Below, in pieces: positions 39,201 to 49,020 of a DNA stretch of 64,000 nucleotides. Positions within the stretch are counted from its first letter, which is position 1. Every line of letters starts with the position of its first letter. This DNA is from Luscinia megarhynchos (lineage: Eukaryota; Chordata; Aves; Passeriformes; Turdidae), in contig CM067592.1 of the NCBI GenBank assembly GCA_034336665.1, forward strand, positions 36,645,889 to 36,709,888, read 5' to 3'. Below the pieces are notes generated by a model that saw only the letters and a list, made by a program, of their open reading frames with translations, had not been told where the DNA came from and made no database searches. A program made the translations under genes and the position numbers.

Positions 39201-42200
39201 ACTTTAAATTATTTCACATATAAATAACATAATATGGTTTCATGGCTCAAATATAACCTAGTAGTCAAAATGTGCAGAGTGAATATATCAATACAAAACC
39301 GGGATCAGTACTGAGACAAGATTACAGAAGTATCATTTATTCCAGCTTTTACAGAATATAAATAATCATCTGTCTCATAGGACTGATAGAGTACAGATGT
39401 TTTAAGTGTTTTCAGAAGAATTTTAAATAAAACACAAAGGTGTATTACACTGCCTGATGACTACAGTTCTGTGAAGAAAGGAATGTTATTTTAAGATCAG
39501 AACAGCCGTTTTACCCGACGGGCTTTAGAAAAAGTGCTATTACCACACTATAAAATATATTTTAAATATAATCTACATGAAGATGCAAACATTCAAAGCC
39601 ACTAACACATACTTAATAAAATGGTCTTACTTACATTGGCAGGAAACTGGGTATCTATGTTTATGTCTGAAGTTTTGAAACCAAATCTGCTATAGGAGGA
39701 GCCATACAATCTTAATGAACACTCTGCAACAAAAAGAATTGCACTTCATTTACACTATTCCTAACTCTAAGTGTGCAGCTACTTACAGCACTGTCAATAG
39801 ATCTTAAACCTACACCTGGTTTTGATAAGCACAGGAAAAGAAGAAGGCTCTTCAACAGCCCAGAACTAAATCCTGCCTTCCATGTGTTGTTGGTAAAGGC
39901 TTATCATGAAGGTCAAATCCTTCCCACATCCTTTTCATCTTTGCTTTTTACTACAGGCCTGTTTGGGTGATGAAAACCATTGCAATTTAATTCTAAAACA
40001 AGTTTAAATTGCTACATCAAGTTGAACAGACTAGCAACTAAGAATGCTATTTTAGAATTTAGAGAGCCAAGATTTTTAATTCAGTTTTCAGTTCATAAGC
40101 TGATTGATTTCTTTTTTTGTTTGTTCAGTTTTTGTTGTTATTTTGTTTTTAATAAGTTGGCATATCTAACACTTAAATTGCAAATAATACCTGGCAATTT
40201 TTGACGCAGCAGGTTTTCCATCATCGTTTTAATGTTAAGCCTTTCTTCTAGATCTTCATTATTTAAGCCAAACTCCTGCACGACATTTTCAATAGCAACA
40301 CCAATAGCTTGTATCTGAGAAGGCGTTGGAGGAGGAAGAGCAGTCAGCAGTTGTTCCTCTTGCTTTTCCTTTCAAGATAACAAGGCTGATGTTATAATGA
40401 GTTTCTTGAGCTGCTTAACACGGTTAAATGAATGCAAACAATTCATCCCAAGTAATACCACCACCACAAATTTTCTGGGTAATGTAGATAATTGGAGCAA
40501 TAAAGAATCTGATACTCCAGGAGGCTTCAGTAACATTCAGATATATATACATGTATTTGGCACGTTAAAAAAAATCATGAATTCTTTCATCACCTATGAA
40601 GTGTGAAAAGGTAGGAGCTAAAGAAGAAGAAACAGAAAATCTGCATAAGACATATTTTTGTCCACTTCAAGCAGAGAAAGCAGAAGATACTTTTTAAAAA
40701 AGGTAATGGATGTTATGCTGGAAGTTATTTTGATGCTTATGCTCAAAACAAACCTATTTCCTTTACATATAAACAAGTCTGTAATACTCCACAAGTCCTT
40801 AACCTTTACAGTATTTCTGAACTGAAATATTCATTATGACATATAGCCTATAATTTCCAATTCTGCCATATCACTTGTATTTGCTTATTCCTACCCCTCA
40901 TTGCAAAGTCCAGGTCCCAAGCTTACTGTTTTCATCAGTATCATTATGTAACAGCTTTTAAAAAGATTGAAACACAGTAAAAACTAAATGTGGAATAGTT
41001 TTAAAAGCAGTGCAGTTTCATCATCATTAGTGGGGTAAGGAAGGTTTCATTAAACTGCAGTTTATATTTTTTTCTTGTGCTTAACTCACCTTCAAGCTTT
41101 TCTTGTGTCTTTTTTCTTTAATATGCTTATGAGCAAAAGCCACTGACTCAATCAAAACATCACATAATTTGCAGGTGTATTTTGCTGATGGGTAGCTTCG
41201 AGGTTGCTAAAATAAAGACAGTAAAAAAACCACCAAAATATATAAAGCTATTACTTTCACTCCATTCAATATTCTTGCTAAGTTCGATGGACTAACTCTG
41301 AAATTTACACTCACTCACTTTACCTTCCTACACTCCATATTTGCCATCAAAACGTTCGTACATCAAATATAATATCAGAAGAATGATACCATGTCAATCA
41401 CACCCAACACCTTATCTTTACAGGAGAAAAATATCCAATGCCCAAGGAAGAATATAGTAATTGACCAATCAACTACTCCAGCATTTTTAGTTAAGATCTG
41501 ATGTCGTTCCATGAACTAAAAGAGAAGCCATTTTTGAGCTTGAATTGTTATCAATGTTGTAGTAAAAAAAAACTCCAAAAGATAAACCCTCTTCTTTTTA
41601 CAATTCATTAACAGCAATATCATTACTTAAATTCTCTAAATAAACTTTCTAGCTACAATCAGAGATATTGCTCAAAGTGTACCCTCTACAATGTACATAT
41701 GCACAAAAAATAAGAGTGGTCTATCTATACAAGTAAAGACAGTGGCACCTTCTTCAGTCTATAAATGTAGTCCCGCTTCAATCGTTCTTCAGCTTGTTGT
41801 AGCCCCAGAAGTTCTTTTGCTGACAGCACAGATTCATCTATGACTGGACCTTCTACTTCATCATGATCATACTCATCTTTTCTAGTTCTTCTCGGTCTTC
41901 TTGATTTTCTAAGCTTCTTCATTTCTTATAAAGAATTATGAGAGCAAACACGTCAAATCACTGCAAAGTGCCACAGAGCATTTAAAAAAAATTTTTTTCC
42001 TTAATTAACATTTTACTTATATTAGAGTCAAAGAAGGTACAGTTCACCTACCTGGTGTGGTTTCACAATTTTTTCTGTGCAAGCCTGATAGTAAGTGTAT
42101 ATTAGTATCACAACCTATAGTGCCTTTGTCCCAAACTACAAATAAATTAATTTGTCCCACTGAAGAGAATTACCTTATTTAGATAAGCCGGCAAAAAAAT

Positions 42201-45200
42201 TATAACTAAATGCCATAAATATACCTGTGTGTCATTACCAAAAAGATAGCATATATCCAAAGATTTCAGGATATCTGGTTAAGCTTTGGTAGACGAATAA
42301 GCTACACTACAAGTATGACAGAATTAAAAAGTGTAGGTCAAACTGAATTATTTATAAGACCTAGCAGCACTCTGATACAGCACTGTTGAGATTTGTCACA
42401 TATGATAATTAATTAATAAGGGATTATTACCTGTAAAAATGTCATTTGCCTTTCAGTTAAATCAGTATGCGGATCAGTACTACCACAAGTGAAAAAAGTA
42501 AGCACCACTGCTGACTTCAGACAAAAGAATGGACTTGCTAAGAACGTGCACATTGCTTAATAAAGCTGTAAAACTGTTATGATAATAATGCTCAAAAACA
42601 TTGTTGTGCTTACAGCAAAACCTCCAGAAAATCAAATACCACTTCTACTTTCAAGCAAATTTTATCATCACTTTGAAGAAGCTGCTATTGGCCTAAAGCC
42701 AATACCTGTAAAAATCATCTCGGGAATAATTTCTTTATTTTTACACCTTGCCTTTCATTTAAACAGCTATGCAGGGTGTCCCAATGCCTGGAATTTCTAA
42801 AGTTCCCTTCTTCTAAGAAAGTTTATGCAACTTCTTTAGGCTCCCAAACTTTTGTCATAGCATGAGGCTTTGATCAGTAATAATTAAAAAAGGCCAAATT
42901 ACCCCCCAGATAAATTGCTCTTTCAAATACATTTACAAAACTTATTTCCTGTGACCATAATTTTTGTCTCTAATAATTGGCAAAATGGAAACAACAGAGT
43001 TCCGAATTTGTGACCAGTTATTTGATTCAGTTCACTCAGCAGCATGCATATGTTAGTGGTACCAGGAGAAAAATGGCAATACAATTTATTTATTTCAGCA
43101 GCAGCACAAGTTTGAGCTGCAATACAGAGAATTTAAGCCTAATAGGTAGTAGGAGCAGTATTCCAAAGGAATCTCCAGGGAGCAGAAAAGAAGACTGAAC
43201 TTCTGAACCTTCTCCACATCCTCCATTTTTGCACCAACACATCTCAAATTCCCAACATGTGCCACATCTGTTTGACTGTATTTTTAACTAATCAATGTGG
43301 ACAGGACCTGGAGGTGTATTAATGTTTTCACAGAAAAGCCTGTGACACCTACCTACTTATCAATTACTTCTGTAGTCAACAAGTAACTTTAAAAAATTTA
43401 AAAATTAAATAAGTACTTCTAATATTTGGTAGGTACAGTAGTGTAGGTACATTAACCTAATTATAGGTTAATGATTAAATAAAATACTAAAGAACAGTGT
43501 CTCAGAGACTCAGTGAATTTCCTTATGAGCTACAATAAAAAGACATGAAAGTAGTGAAAAGGACAACTGCACAAAATATTTCATATAAATGCTAGAAGAA
43601 ACATTTTCAGTAATTTTGCTACTTGACATAGAACTTCTGAAGGGACCTCAAGAGGTGAGCTATGCATGCCTTAGCTTCACAGCAGGATGAAACAAACTCT
43701 GTCAAAATCTGAGCAATGCTCAGCTAACTTCAAGTACGTTTTCCATATGCTGCCCAGACAACCTCTCCAGAACATCCCTAGCTTTACCTTCAGAAACTTG
43801 CCCTTTATTTCTCATCTGAACCTTTCTTGCTCAATTTCAGGCCCATTGCCTTGTGTCCCATCTACTGGAAAGAAACAATATAGTTTGCTACATCAGCTTT
43901 TTACAGCCTTCCTAGATAGAGGAAGATTGTTACCATGCCTCCCTACCCTTTTCCTTCTGCAGAAAGGTTAGTCATTGTTCACATTTTGAATAGCTACTGT
44001 TTCCTACACGTCTCGACAACCTTCTAGCTTTTCTTTGCACAGCTTCCCTTTTAGTCATACAAGTGGGGTACCAAAACTGGAGGGAGTACTGCAACTGAGT
44101 TTACAGAAGACTCAGAAAAAGGGGTACTTCAGACTGTGAATTTTTTTCATGCCTCACAACCCCACGATATTAATTACTCATTATCATCTTCTGATTTAAT
44201 ATCATTTCAGATCCTTCTCTGGAAAAGATATTACTTTATAGTAACTTTTCCTCCTTTATTTGCAGAGCTGATATTCCTACTTAAACAATGGCATTTACAC
44301 ATCCTTTGTACTTCATCCTATATGTAGGTCATTTCCCCAATTGTGCAAAGTTATTTTAATTGAACTTCCTGCTTTTCTGCATTCCACTCCTACCAGCTCC
44401 ACAGCATATTCAACTTTCAGAGCACACAATTAATAAGTCTGCTGTCTTCATTCATCATCAGAGTGGTACAACATTGAATAGAACAGAATCCTCACACACT
44501 AGGCATTCACTCACTATTTTGTTTTACTGACAAAATCTTTAGTAGTTTCTGAGTATAGTTACCTAATTAGCTCTGCAAGTCTTTTACATTATTTTTTTTA
44601 ATCCAGACAATTTTTCTCTAGTTCACTTACAGAACTGTAAGAGTATCTAAAGTAGTACAGTACTAGTAGAAGCAACATCTACCAACTGCCTTTCCCATGT
44701 CCACAAGGGACTGATGACTATTTCAAATACACAAATTATGGCTTGGCATACCTTTTCCGTAACAAATGCATACTTACTACTTCTTATCTTTGTTACCTTT
44801 CAAATACTTACAGTATATTATTTGTTTCAAAACTGACTCCCAAGACTTAAACCGCACACAAATTATTTTAATTCCTCTTTAAGAGACACTTGCCCTTTCC
44901 TGTAATCAGCAGCTCACTCCCCTTAAGTTCTCAAGTATGATTGCCAGTGGTTCCAAAAATCTCAGTGAGTTCCTGAAGTTTCTCAGAAAAAAAGTTCATT
45001 ACGTCCAGTAAACTGAAGAAAAATCTTGTGAAAACACTCTGCTCTCTCCTCAAGTGAGGTTGAACTGTGTGCAGCTTACTTCTAACAATGGGAGGCACTG
45101 GGCACCACCTGTTCACAGTTTATCTTTTTAGTGACAGCTAGTATCCAGGGAAAGGACGTTTAATTCCTGGATTTCCTGGTATCAACCAGCAATAGCTCTT

Positions 45201-46442
45201 CTTCTCAGCAGAGGGTCTGATCACTACTGTCGTTGTCTCCCACTCTTAAATAAAATAAGACAGGTTTCTTGTCAAGTGGCATTCCATGTTAGCATCACAC
45301 ACATGTAATATTCTCTGTATTCTTTGAAGCTTCCTTTTTCTGCTTTATTTGCATTCAATGAAAATATTATGGTATTGATCACTTTTCCTCCCTTAGGCTG
45401 TCCTTCCTAACATTTCAATGCTTTGAGTTTGTACTCTGATTCTTAGTACCAAATCCCACAGAGAAGTTAGATATGTATGAAGAACTAGACTTGTGTTATT
45501 GCTGTCCTGAGTTCTCACAATACTGACATGGCATTGATTTCAATCCTCATTAAGATTCATCATTAAAGATCTCATTGGTAGCTCCAAAAATCTTACCCTG
45601 TTATCAGCTTAACTGAAAGATCTCTTACCAGCCTTGACAGATTCCATCAAATTCTACAGGGAAAACAAGAAACAGAGACTCTATACAGATGCTGCAATCT
45701 ATTTACTCCTACCACTCACAGGCTAAGCTACAAAGACAACACAATCTATAAAACAAGTTCTGTATTATTTGCTGTAACCATTTGCCTGAAGTACTACAAG
45801 TGCAGTGCAGTCAATAGTTTGCAACACATGAGAGAACAAAAACCACTTTTTTGCTTAAAGAATGAATCGTGAAATGTTACTTTTCAGTAACACAAGTAGG
45901 AAGCTACTTTACTGGATAGCTATGTAAAAACAAAGAAATATGTGATTACCAGAACTTCCTTTCTGCATATCCAGCACATCTTTGCTCATTAAATCTTCCT
46001 GAAGTTGCCGTCTTACATTTCTGTTTCCAGCACCTTCCACCTCGTGAGAAGAGTCCTTTCTTGTCCTGCCATGCCCAGGAATCCAGGCAGCAGAACGGTA
46101 CTCTCTCCAGGTGTCAGAAGTACCATGGTGGTCATCAGATGCCCACTTCTTCATTTGGTCTCTCTGGATATCATTTAACTTTGACCCTTGACTGTAAGTT
46201 GTGTTTTTAAGTGAATTTGGGCTACTCAAAACACTTCGTGTCCCTCGTCTGGGACTGCTTCCATAACGACCTGGAGTTCCCTTTTTCTTTTGCAGGCTGG
46301 TATCAATTTTATTGCTATAGCCAGTTCCATATTCATCCACGGCTTGGTTGTCTTTCTGTAAGGGACTTTCTTTTAATTCTTGATGCAAAATTTCCTGTTC
46401 TTTTTTTTTTTTGGCAAAGCAAGGTTTTGCAGCATCTCCCAT
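15142..46442 (-). CDS. TUT7: TUT7 (ZCCHC6), terminal uridylyltransferase 7, 26 coding exons
   Basis: Cytoplasmic enzyme that adds uridines to RNA 3' ends. Known substrates include pre-let-7 (mono-uridylation, or oligo-uridylation with LIN28), short-tailed mRNAs and histone mRNAs. I joined 26 coding exons totalling 4,485 nt, that is 1,494 residues plus stop, against 1,495 in human. Every boundary is GT-AG and every phase agrees. Order of parts: basic N-terminus; C2H2 finger (Cys235, Cys238, His251, His257); degenerate nucleotidyltransferase and PAP-associated module (about 263-600); acidic linker; CCHC knuckle 1 (966-979); active nucleotidyltransferase with Asp1059, Asp1061 and Asp1120; PAP-associated domain; knuckles 2 (1348-1361) and 3 (1452-1465). 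The start ATG at 46440-46442 opens MGDAAKP, matching mammalian MGDTAKP. The gene looks intact; module entries below give all exon coordinates. Confidence 0.97.
16205..16775 (-). mobile_element. CR1 LINE fragment between the alternative and last TUT7 exons
   Basis: Reverse-oriented CR1: 'gtccaaccctcctgctgtgg', 'tctctgggcaacctgtcctg' and 'gagctggatgcagggtttca' blocks. A minus-strand ORF2 C-terminal remnant (LEGVQRRDTKMIREIKYLP) is still readable. Confidence 0.92.
17038..17114 (-). other. TUT7: Candidate alternative TUT7 exon, 77 nt
   Basis: Lies between exon 26 and the last exon. It has a T-rich acceptor ending TTTTTTCAG and a donor CAG/GTAAAC, and is open in the frame left by exon 26, reading DGSKQEVLCGSPS and onward. 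Because 77 is not a multiple of three, splicing it to the last exon changes frame there and stops after seven residues (AAFPINT). The result would be a C-terminus that lacks the conserved GKAS..RTQQES tail. The direct splice from exon 26 to the last exon reproduces the mammalian protein, so this exon is optional at most. No expression evidence is available. Confidence 0.4.
18771..22574 (-). other. TUT7: TUT7 exons 23-26: C-terminal linker and CCHC knuckles 2 and 3
   Basis: Exons are 22574-22527, 22410-22319, 21859-21744 and 19090-18771. Knuckle 2 is CRTCGKIGHFMKDC (residues 1348-1361) in exon 25. Knuckle 3 is CFICGREGHIKKEC (1452-1465) in exon 26. A charged, Lys/Glu-rich linker lies between them. 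Knuckle 2 is known to stabilise the growing U-tail in the active site. Exon 26 ends in phase 1 at GTATGA, one base into the Gly codon after KGVA. Confidence 0.96.
19790..20295 (+). mobile_element. CR1 LINE internal fragment (reverse transcriptase region) in TUT7 intron
   Basis: Forward-oriented CR1 ORF2 segment that still encodes the RT motif MYLDFCKAFDTVLHNILVSK near 20019-20080, with frame breaks on either side. It lies between TUT7 exons 26 and 25, antisense to the gene, and is cut off at both ends. Confidence 0.9.
23579..24220 (+). mobile_element. LTR element in TUT7 intron 21
   Basis: About 640 bp ending '...tgagtgagtggctgtgtg' ... 'gagattaaaccaca', a signature of a widespread avian LTR family. 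It has 'gggatattccataccatg' in the middle and TTAATAAAG as poly(A) signal near 24088. A (TAC/TAT)n trinucleotide run at about 23985-24045 lies inside. It is antisense to TUT7 and stops only about 100 bp from exon 21. I found no exact target duplication, and the left boundary is approximate. Confidence 0.7.
25366..25450. repeat. T/G-rich low-complexity tract in TUT7 intron 18
   Basis: A run of GTTTGGTTTTTT-type sequence about 85 bp long, the complementary style of the A-rich tract at 2787-2850. It may be a decayed retroposon tail. It has no coding meaning, although open frames cross it. Confidence 0.6.
28971..29121 (-). other. TUT7: TUT7 exon 14: CCHC zinc knuckle 1
   Basis: Encodes residues 961-1010. 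CSLCKREGHLKNDC (966-979) is a C-x2-C-x4-H-x4-C knuckle, followed by the proline-rich LDPLPPLPPKF segment leading into the catalytic half. It ends in phase 1 at a GTAAGT donor. Confidence 0.96.
29248..30395 (-). other. TUT7: TUT7 exon 13: large acidic linker exon
   Basis: A 1,148-nt exon, by far the largest, coding residues about 578-960. The first 35 residues finish the N-terminal PAP-associated domain (VARTLNSQ..EYILHCLRATYKYFALPHK). The rest is a disordered Asp/Glu/Ser-rich linker with a run of eight Glu near residues 738-745 and a second DDEEEEEE tract further on. It also contains the conserved DNTYTGSGDDDALSEEDD and ends at FTKGK before knuckle 1. A clear GTAAGC donor follows. The GAA/GAG tracts could vary in length between individuals. 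Confidence 0.96.
31975..32870 (+). mobile_element. CR1 LINE 3' half in TUT7 intron 11
   Basis: Forward CR1 with RT C-terminal and 3' UTR blocks ('ggatcaatactgggcccagt', 'ctgggctcctcaggacaaga', 'ggaagttccacctgactatg') ending near 'attctgtaattctg'. It carries many stops. It lies about 200 bp before TUT7 exon 11 and antisense to it. Confidence 0.92.
36586..38033 (+). mobile_element. Solo LTR carrying an internal minisatellite, in TUT7 intron 7
   Basis: A 1,448-bp element beginning TGTCCTGACA and ending AACCAAGACA (terminal TGTC/GACA inverted ends). It is flanked by perfect GCATT copies at 36581-36585 and 38034-38038. A 5-bp duplication suits ERVL-type elements. Without the tandem array it would be about 600 bp, a normal LTR length. 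The orientation is inferred from the 3' end style, and it would be antisense to TUT7. It sits between exon 7 (38644) and exon 8 (35518). Confidence 0.85.
36958..37807. repeat. Minisatellite, 43-bp unit, about 20 copies
   Basis: Twenty head-to-tail copies of a 43-bp unit (gagggactgggaacagcctg ... gctgtgacccaca). Copies 3, 10 and 16 lack five bases (the GGGCT after GAGCT) and are 38 bp; copies 5-8 have one-base gains. Other variants are CTGGG/CTGAG and GAGCT/GAGCC. The plus strand is G-rich. The minus strand is open in all three frames because 43 is not a multiple of three and no unit contains a stop; those long frames are artefacts. Confidence 0.97.
41090..41206 (-). other. TUT7: TUT7 exon 4: N-terminal C2H2 zinc finger
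   Basis: Phase 0-0 exon of 39 codons (residues 224-262). Cys235-x2-Cys238-x12-His251-x5-His257 is a matrin/U1-like C2H2 spacing. In TUT4 and TUT7 the N-terminal half including this finger is the part that engages LIN28 in oligo-uridylation. The donor is a good GTGAGT. Confidence 0.95.
43640..44480 (-). mobile_element. Old, diverged CR1 fragment in TUT7 intron 2
   Basis: Faint reverse CR1 colinearity: 'caggcccattgccttgtgtc', 'taccaaaactggagggagta' and 'gtttacagaagactcagaa' match successive CR1 3' blocks. It is much more decayed than the other copies, so boundaries are approximate. Confidence 0.55.
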
Positions 46443-46473
46443 GGTTATTGCTGTTCAATTTAGTGATTCCCAC
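45950..46473 (-). other. TUT7: TUT7 exon 2: start codon and N-terminal 164 residues
   Basis: First coding exon, with about 31 nt of 5' UTR before the ATG at 46442. It encodes a low-complexity, Lys/Ser-rich N-terminus that is the least conserved part of the protein. It ends in phase 1 at a GTAATC donor. Exon 3 (41749-41924) continues with KKLRKSRRPRRTRK and the well conserved GPVIDESVLS..ELLGLQQAEER, reaching residue 223. The exon 3 donor is weak (AAG then GTGCCA). Confidence 0.95.
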
Positions 46474-47799
46474 CTAGAAATCAAAAAGTAAAAAGCTGTA
46501 TTTTAAAATCAATCAAGAAAAGAACACAGGGTATTAACTCCTATGGAAATCTCAACAATCAAAGCCCTGGCTTGAACCAAGGCAAGAAAAGGCAGTCTCA
46601 AATGCAGCTAGGTCTCTTCTCTTAGTATGTCTTACCATCTATGGGTGGTTCATAAAATACAGAGAGAGCCTATGGCTTTTCCAGGCACTAAGATCTAGAT
46701 ACCTTCAGGACAGATAGAAAATTTTTAGAGCCTACATCAGTTTCAGCTCAGTACAAGAAATCTTTGAAAGAAAGGCTGAAGGAGGTGAAAACAAAGCCCC
46801 AAGGCCATTCTACATATCCGAATATTCCTTCTTGCTCACAGTAGACACTGTGTCTAAGAATGCTATATCATGTGTTAGGAACGACAATCATGATCAAAGG
46901 ACACAGAGATGCAGAAGTTAACTTGCAATCTAGCTATCAGGCAAGGATCCTACAGTGACTTAGAAACAATGTGCACACTGCACATCTTAGCCAGACCACC
47001 ACTGTGAGGTCTCTCATTACTCAGTATAAGCACTCCTATTTCATATTATTTTAGCACTGGACCACTGAATTGCTTGCATACCCACCCCCTTTTCCTTGGT
47101 TATCTCGATGTGCTTATTGCAAAACACTTCCACAGAGCTCCAACTCCAATGTTGCCAATAAGCCACGTGGACTGTGAAAGGGGAACTACAGGAAGAGACT
47201 GTGGTCTCATCAATACTGAATATTTAATGTTTTTAATACATATATATGCACCAAACAAAAAGTATTTTCTCTTTCAAAATAAGAGTGCTTAAGGATGCAG
47301 ATAAAGCTGTAAAGAGATGTAAAAAGCATTTTCAAGTACCTAAACATCACAAAATACACTTCTGTTGTCATTAATAAAGGAATAGGGTGCCTGATTTTTA
47401 CTTTTTTCTTAAGTTCTGCAGGCCACAAAAGCACTCTTAAGCACCTCTGTGTCTGTATTTTATAGGCCTGAAGGCTTTCAGTATTTATGTCCCTCTTAAG
47501 ATGAAGATAGTGTTTTGGTCCCACACAAGCAACAGAAGAAACAGGATTTCTGTCCTAAAGAGCAGAATTCTTACCCAGTAATGTACATCTCTGGAAATGC
47601 AGCTGCTGCAGCTAAGAGCAGAAATAAAAGTTTCAAAAGCACAAAATGCACCTGCTCCCCATTTCAGGCAAGAAACGCCGTCAAACCCGAATATCCGAGT
47701 GACCTAAACCCAGCCTGTTTCAGAGCTATCCCCAGAAGCAACGCCCACACCCTGCCGCCAGGCTGGATGACGACACCTCCCTGCACTGCAAGGAAGCAG

Positions 47800-48540
47800 G
47801 CAAGTCAAGGTTTACATTCGGCTCCCAACCACGGCTGGAGGTGCGACCCCGGCGCAGAGGGGCAGGCCATGGCGGCCTGCGGGCCAGCAGCACCGGGCAG
47901 CGCCGGCCGCGCTGCCGGCGGGCCCCGCGCAGGTGTCCCGATCCCGGCGCAGGACGCGCTGCCGGGCCAGCGATCCCTCGCCCCCACGCCGCAGCTCCCG
48001 GCGCGCTCCTCCTCGCCTTCCCGCGGGCTAACGAAGGTCCCCGGCACCGCCATGCCGACCCCCGACCCTGGTGGAGGGACCGTGGCGCAGCATAACGCAA
48101 ACCCGCCGCCTCAGCCGGACACAGCCCGCGAGCAGAGGGGCCGCGGCAGGGCCAGGCAGGGAGGCAGCGGAGATGTAGGGAGGGGGAGAGGAGGCAAAGG
48201 GGCGGGCGAGGGGGACAGCACGCCGGTGGACACCGCCTGCCGCCGGGAAAGGCCTCGCCCCGCCGCCGGCCGCCGAGAGAAGGGCACTCACCTCCCGCTA
48301 CCGCCGGCCCGCCCGCCGCCCTGGGCTCGCCATTGTCGCGCGACGGAAGCGGCGCTGCCCCTCGGCGCGCCCGACCCGCGCGGCTCTTCCGGCAGCGCGG
48401 GCCCGCCCTCCGCGCCCGAGGGGCCGGCCCGGGCGGCGGGGACGGGCGGCGGGCTGGGAAGGCGGGCCTGGCCCGGCACCGACGTGCCAAAGAGCCGGTG
48501 GTCCGAAGTGTTGCGTCCGGTCCTTCCTTAAACCTCCTGT
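47800..48540. promoter_or_regulatory. CpG island and probable promoter of TUT7
   Basis: GC-rich, CpG-dense block over the presumed first exon and the start of intron 1, TATA-less. It ends abruptly at about 48540, where a CR1 element begins, so the upstream promoter sequence is at most about 250 bp beyond the exon 1 donor. No divergent plus-strand gene was recognised, although many GC-driven open frames cross it. Confidence 0.85.
48292..48400 (-). other. TUT7: TUT7 5' UTR exon 1 (upper boundary approximate)
   Basis: A consensus donor (GGGAG then GTGAGTGCC, GT at 48290-48291) inside the CpG island is the best candidate for the non-coding first exon. Exon 2 carries its own acceptor (CTAG at 46474-46475) 31 nt before the ATG, which requires an upstream UTR exon. 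The transcription start is not visible; the upper boundary given is a guess. Confidence 0.6.
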
Positions 48541-49020
48541 CACGGTGACCCCACCACCTCCCTGGGCAGGCTGTGATTAGGCCACGCCTAATCACCCTTC
48601 TGTGAAGGAATTACTTCTGATGCACAGCTGAGCCTCCCCTACCGCGGCTTGAGGCTCTGCCCTCTTGCCCTATCACCGGGCGCCCGTGGAAAGAGGCCGA
48701 CCCCCCCGGCCGCGCCCTCCTTTCGTGCAGTTGCGGAGCGCCAGAAGGTCTCCCCTGAGCCTGCCCCAGGCCGCGCCCCCGCGGCTCCCTCAGCTGCTCC
48801 TCACAGGACCTGTGCTCCAGACCCTCCCCCAGCTCCACTGCTCGCTGCACACGCTCCAGCATCTCAATGCCCTTGCCGTGAGGAGCCCAAACGTGGGCGC
48901 AAGATTTGAGGGGTGGCCTCACCAGTGATGAGTACAGGGAGATAATCGCTGCCCTGGTCCTGCTGGCCGCACTATTACTGACACGGGCCAGAGTGCCATT
49001 GATCTTCTTGGCCATTGAAG
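48540..49020 (-). mobile_element. CpG-rich CR1 fragment abutting the TUT7 promoter
   Basis: Reverse CR1: 'ccaccacctccctgggcagg', 'tctgtgaaggaattacttct' and 'ggcctcaccagtgatgagta' blocks. A minus-strand ORF2 C-terminal remnant (SLYSSLVRPPLKSCAHVWAP) remains. It contains many intact CpGs, unlike the other CR1 copies here. Confidence 0.9.

Larger units (their letters stand above)
30720..40368 (-). other. TUT7: TUT7 exons 5-12: catalytically dead N-terminal nucleotidyltransferase module
   Basis: Exons are 40368-40191, 39723-39635, 38695-38644, 35518-35449, 34589-34463, 33769-33650, 31770-31642 and 30900-30720 (residues about 263-577). The Gly-Ser-Ser loop (LYGSS, 327-331) is kept. The metal-binding pair reads SDINID, so the second aspartate of Asp-x-Asp is Asn343, as in the mammalian protein (SDVNID). 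The third catalytic Asp is also absent. The PAP-associated half follows (VDRPEEGGLSPYVFALM; VGQLWLELLRFYALEF). The module is therefore a non-catalytic scaffold. Donors of exons 8 (GTCTCG) and 11 (GTCTGA) are weak. Confidence 0.95.

Noticed and set aside
47515..48595. Plus- and minus-strand open frames of up to 338 codons upstream of TUT7
   Set aside because: GC-driven frames in the TUT7 CpG island with no recognisable domain. The plus-strand one runs on into AT-rich DNA without a gene-like structure.
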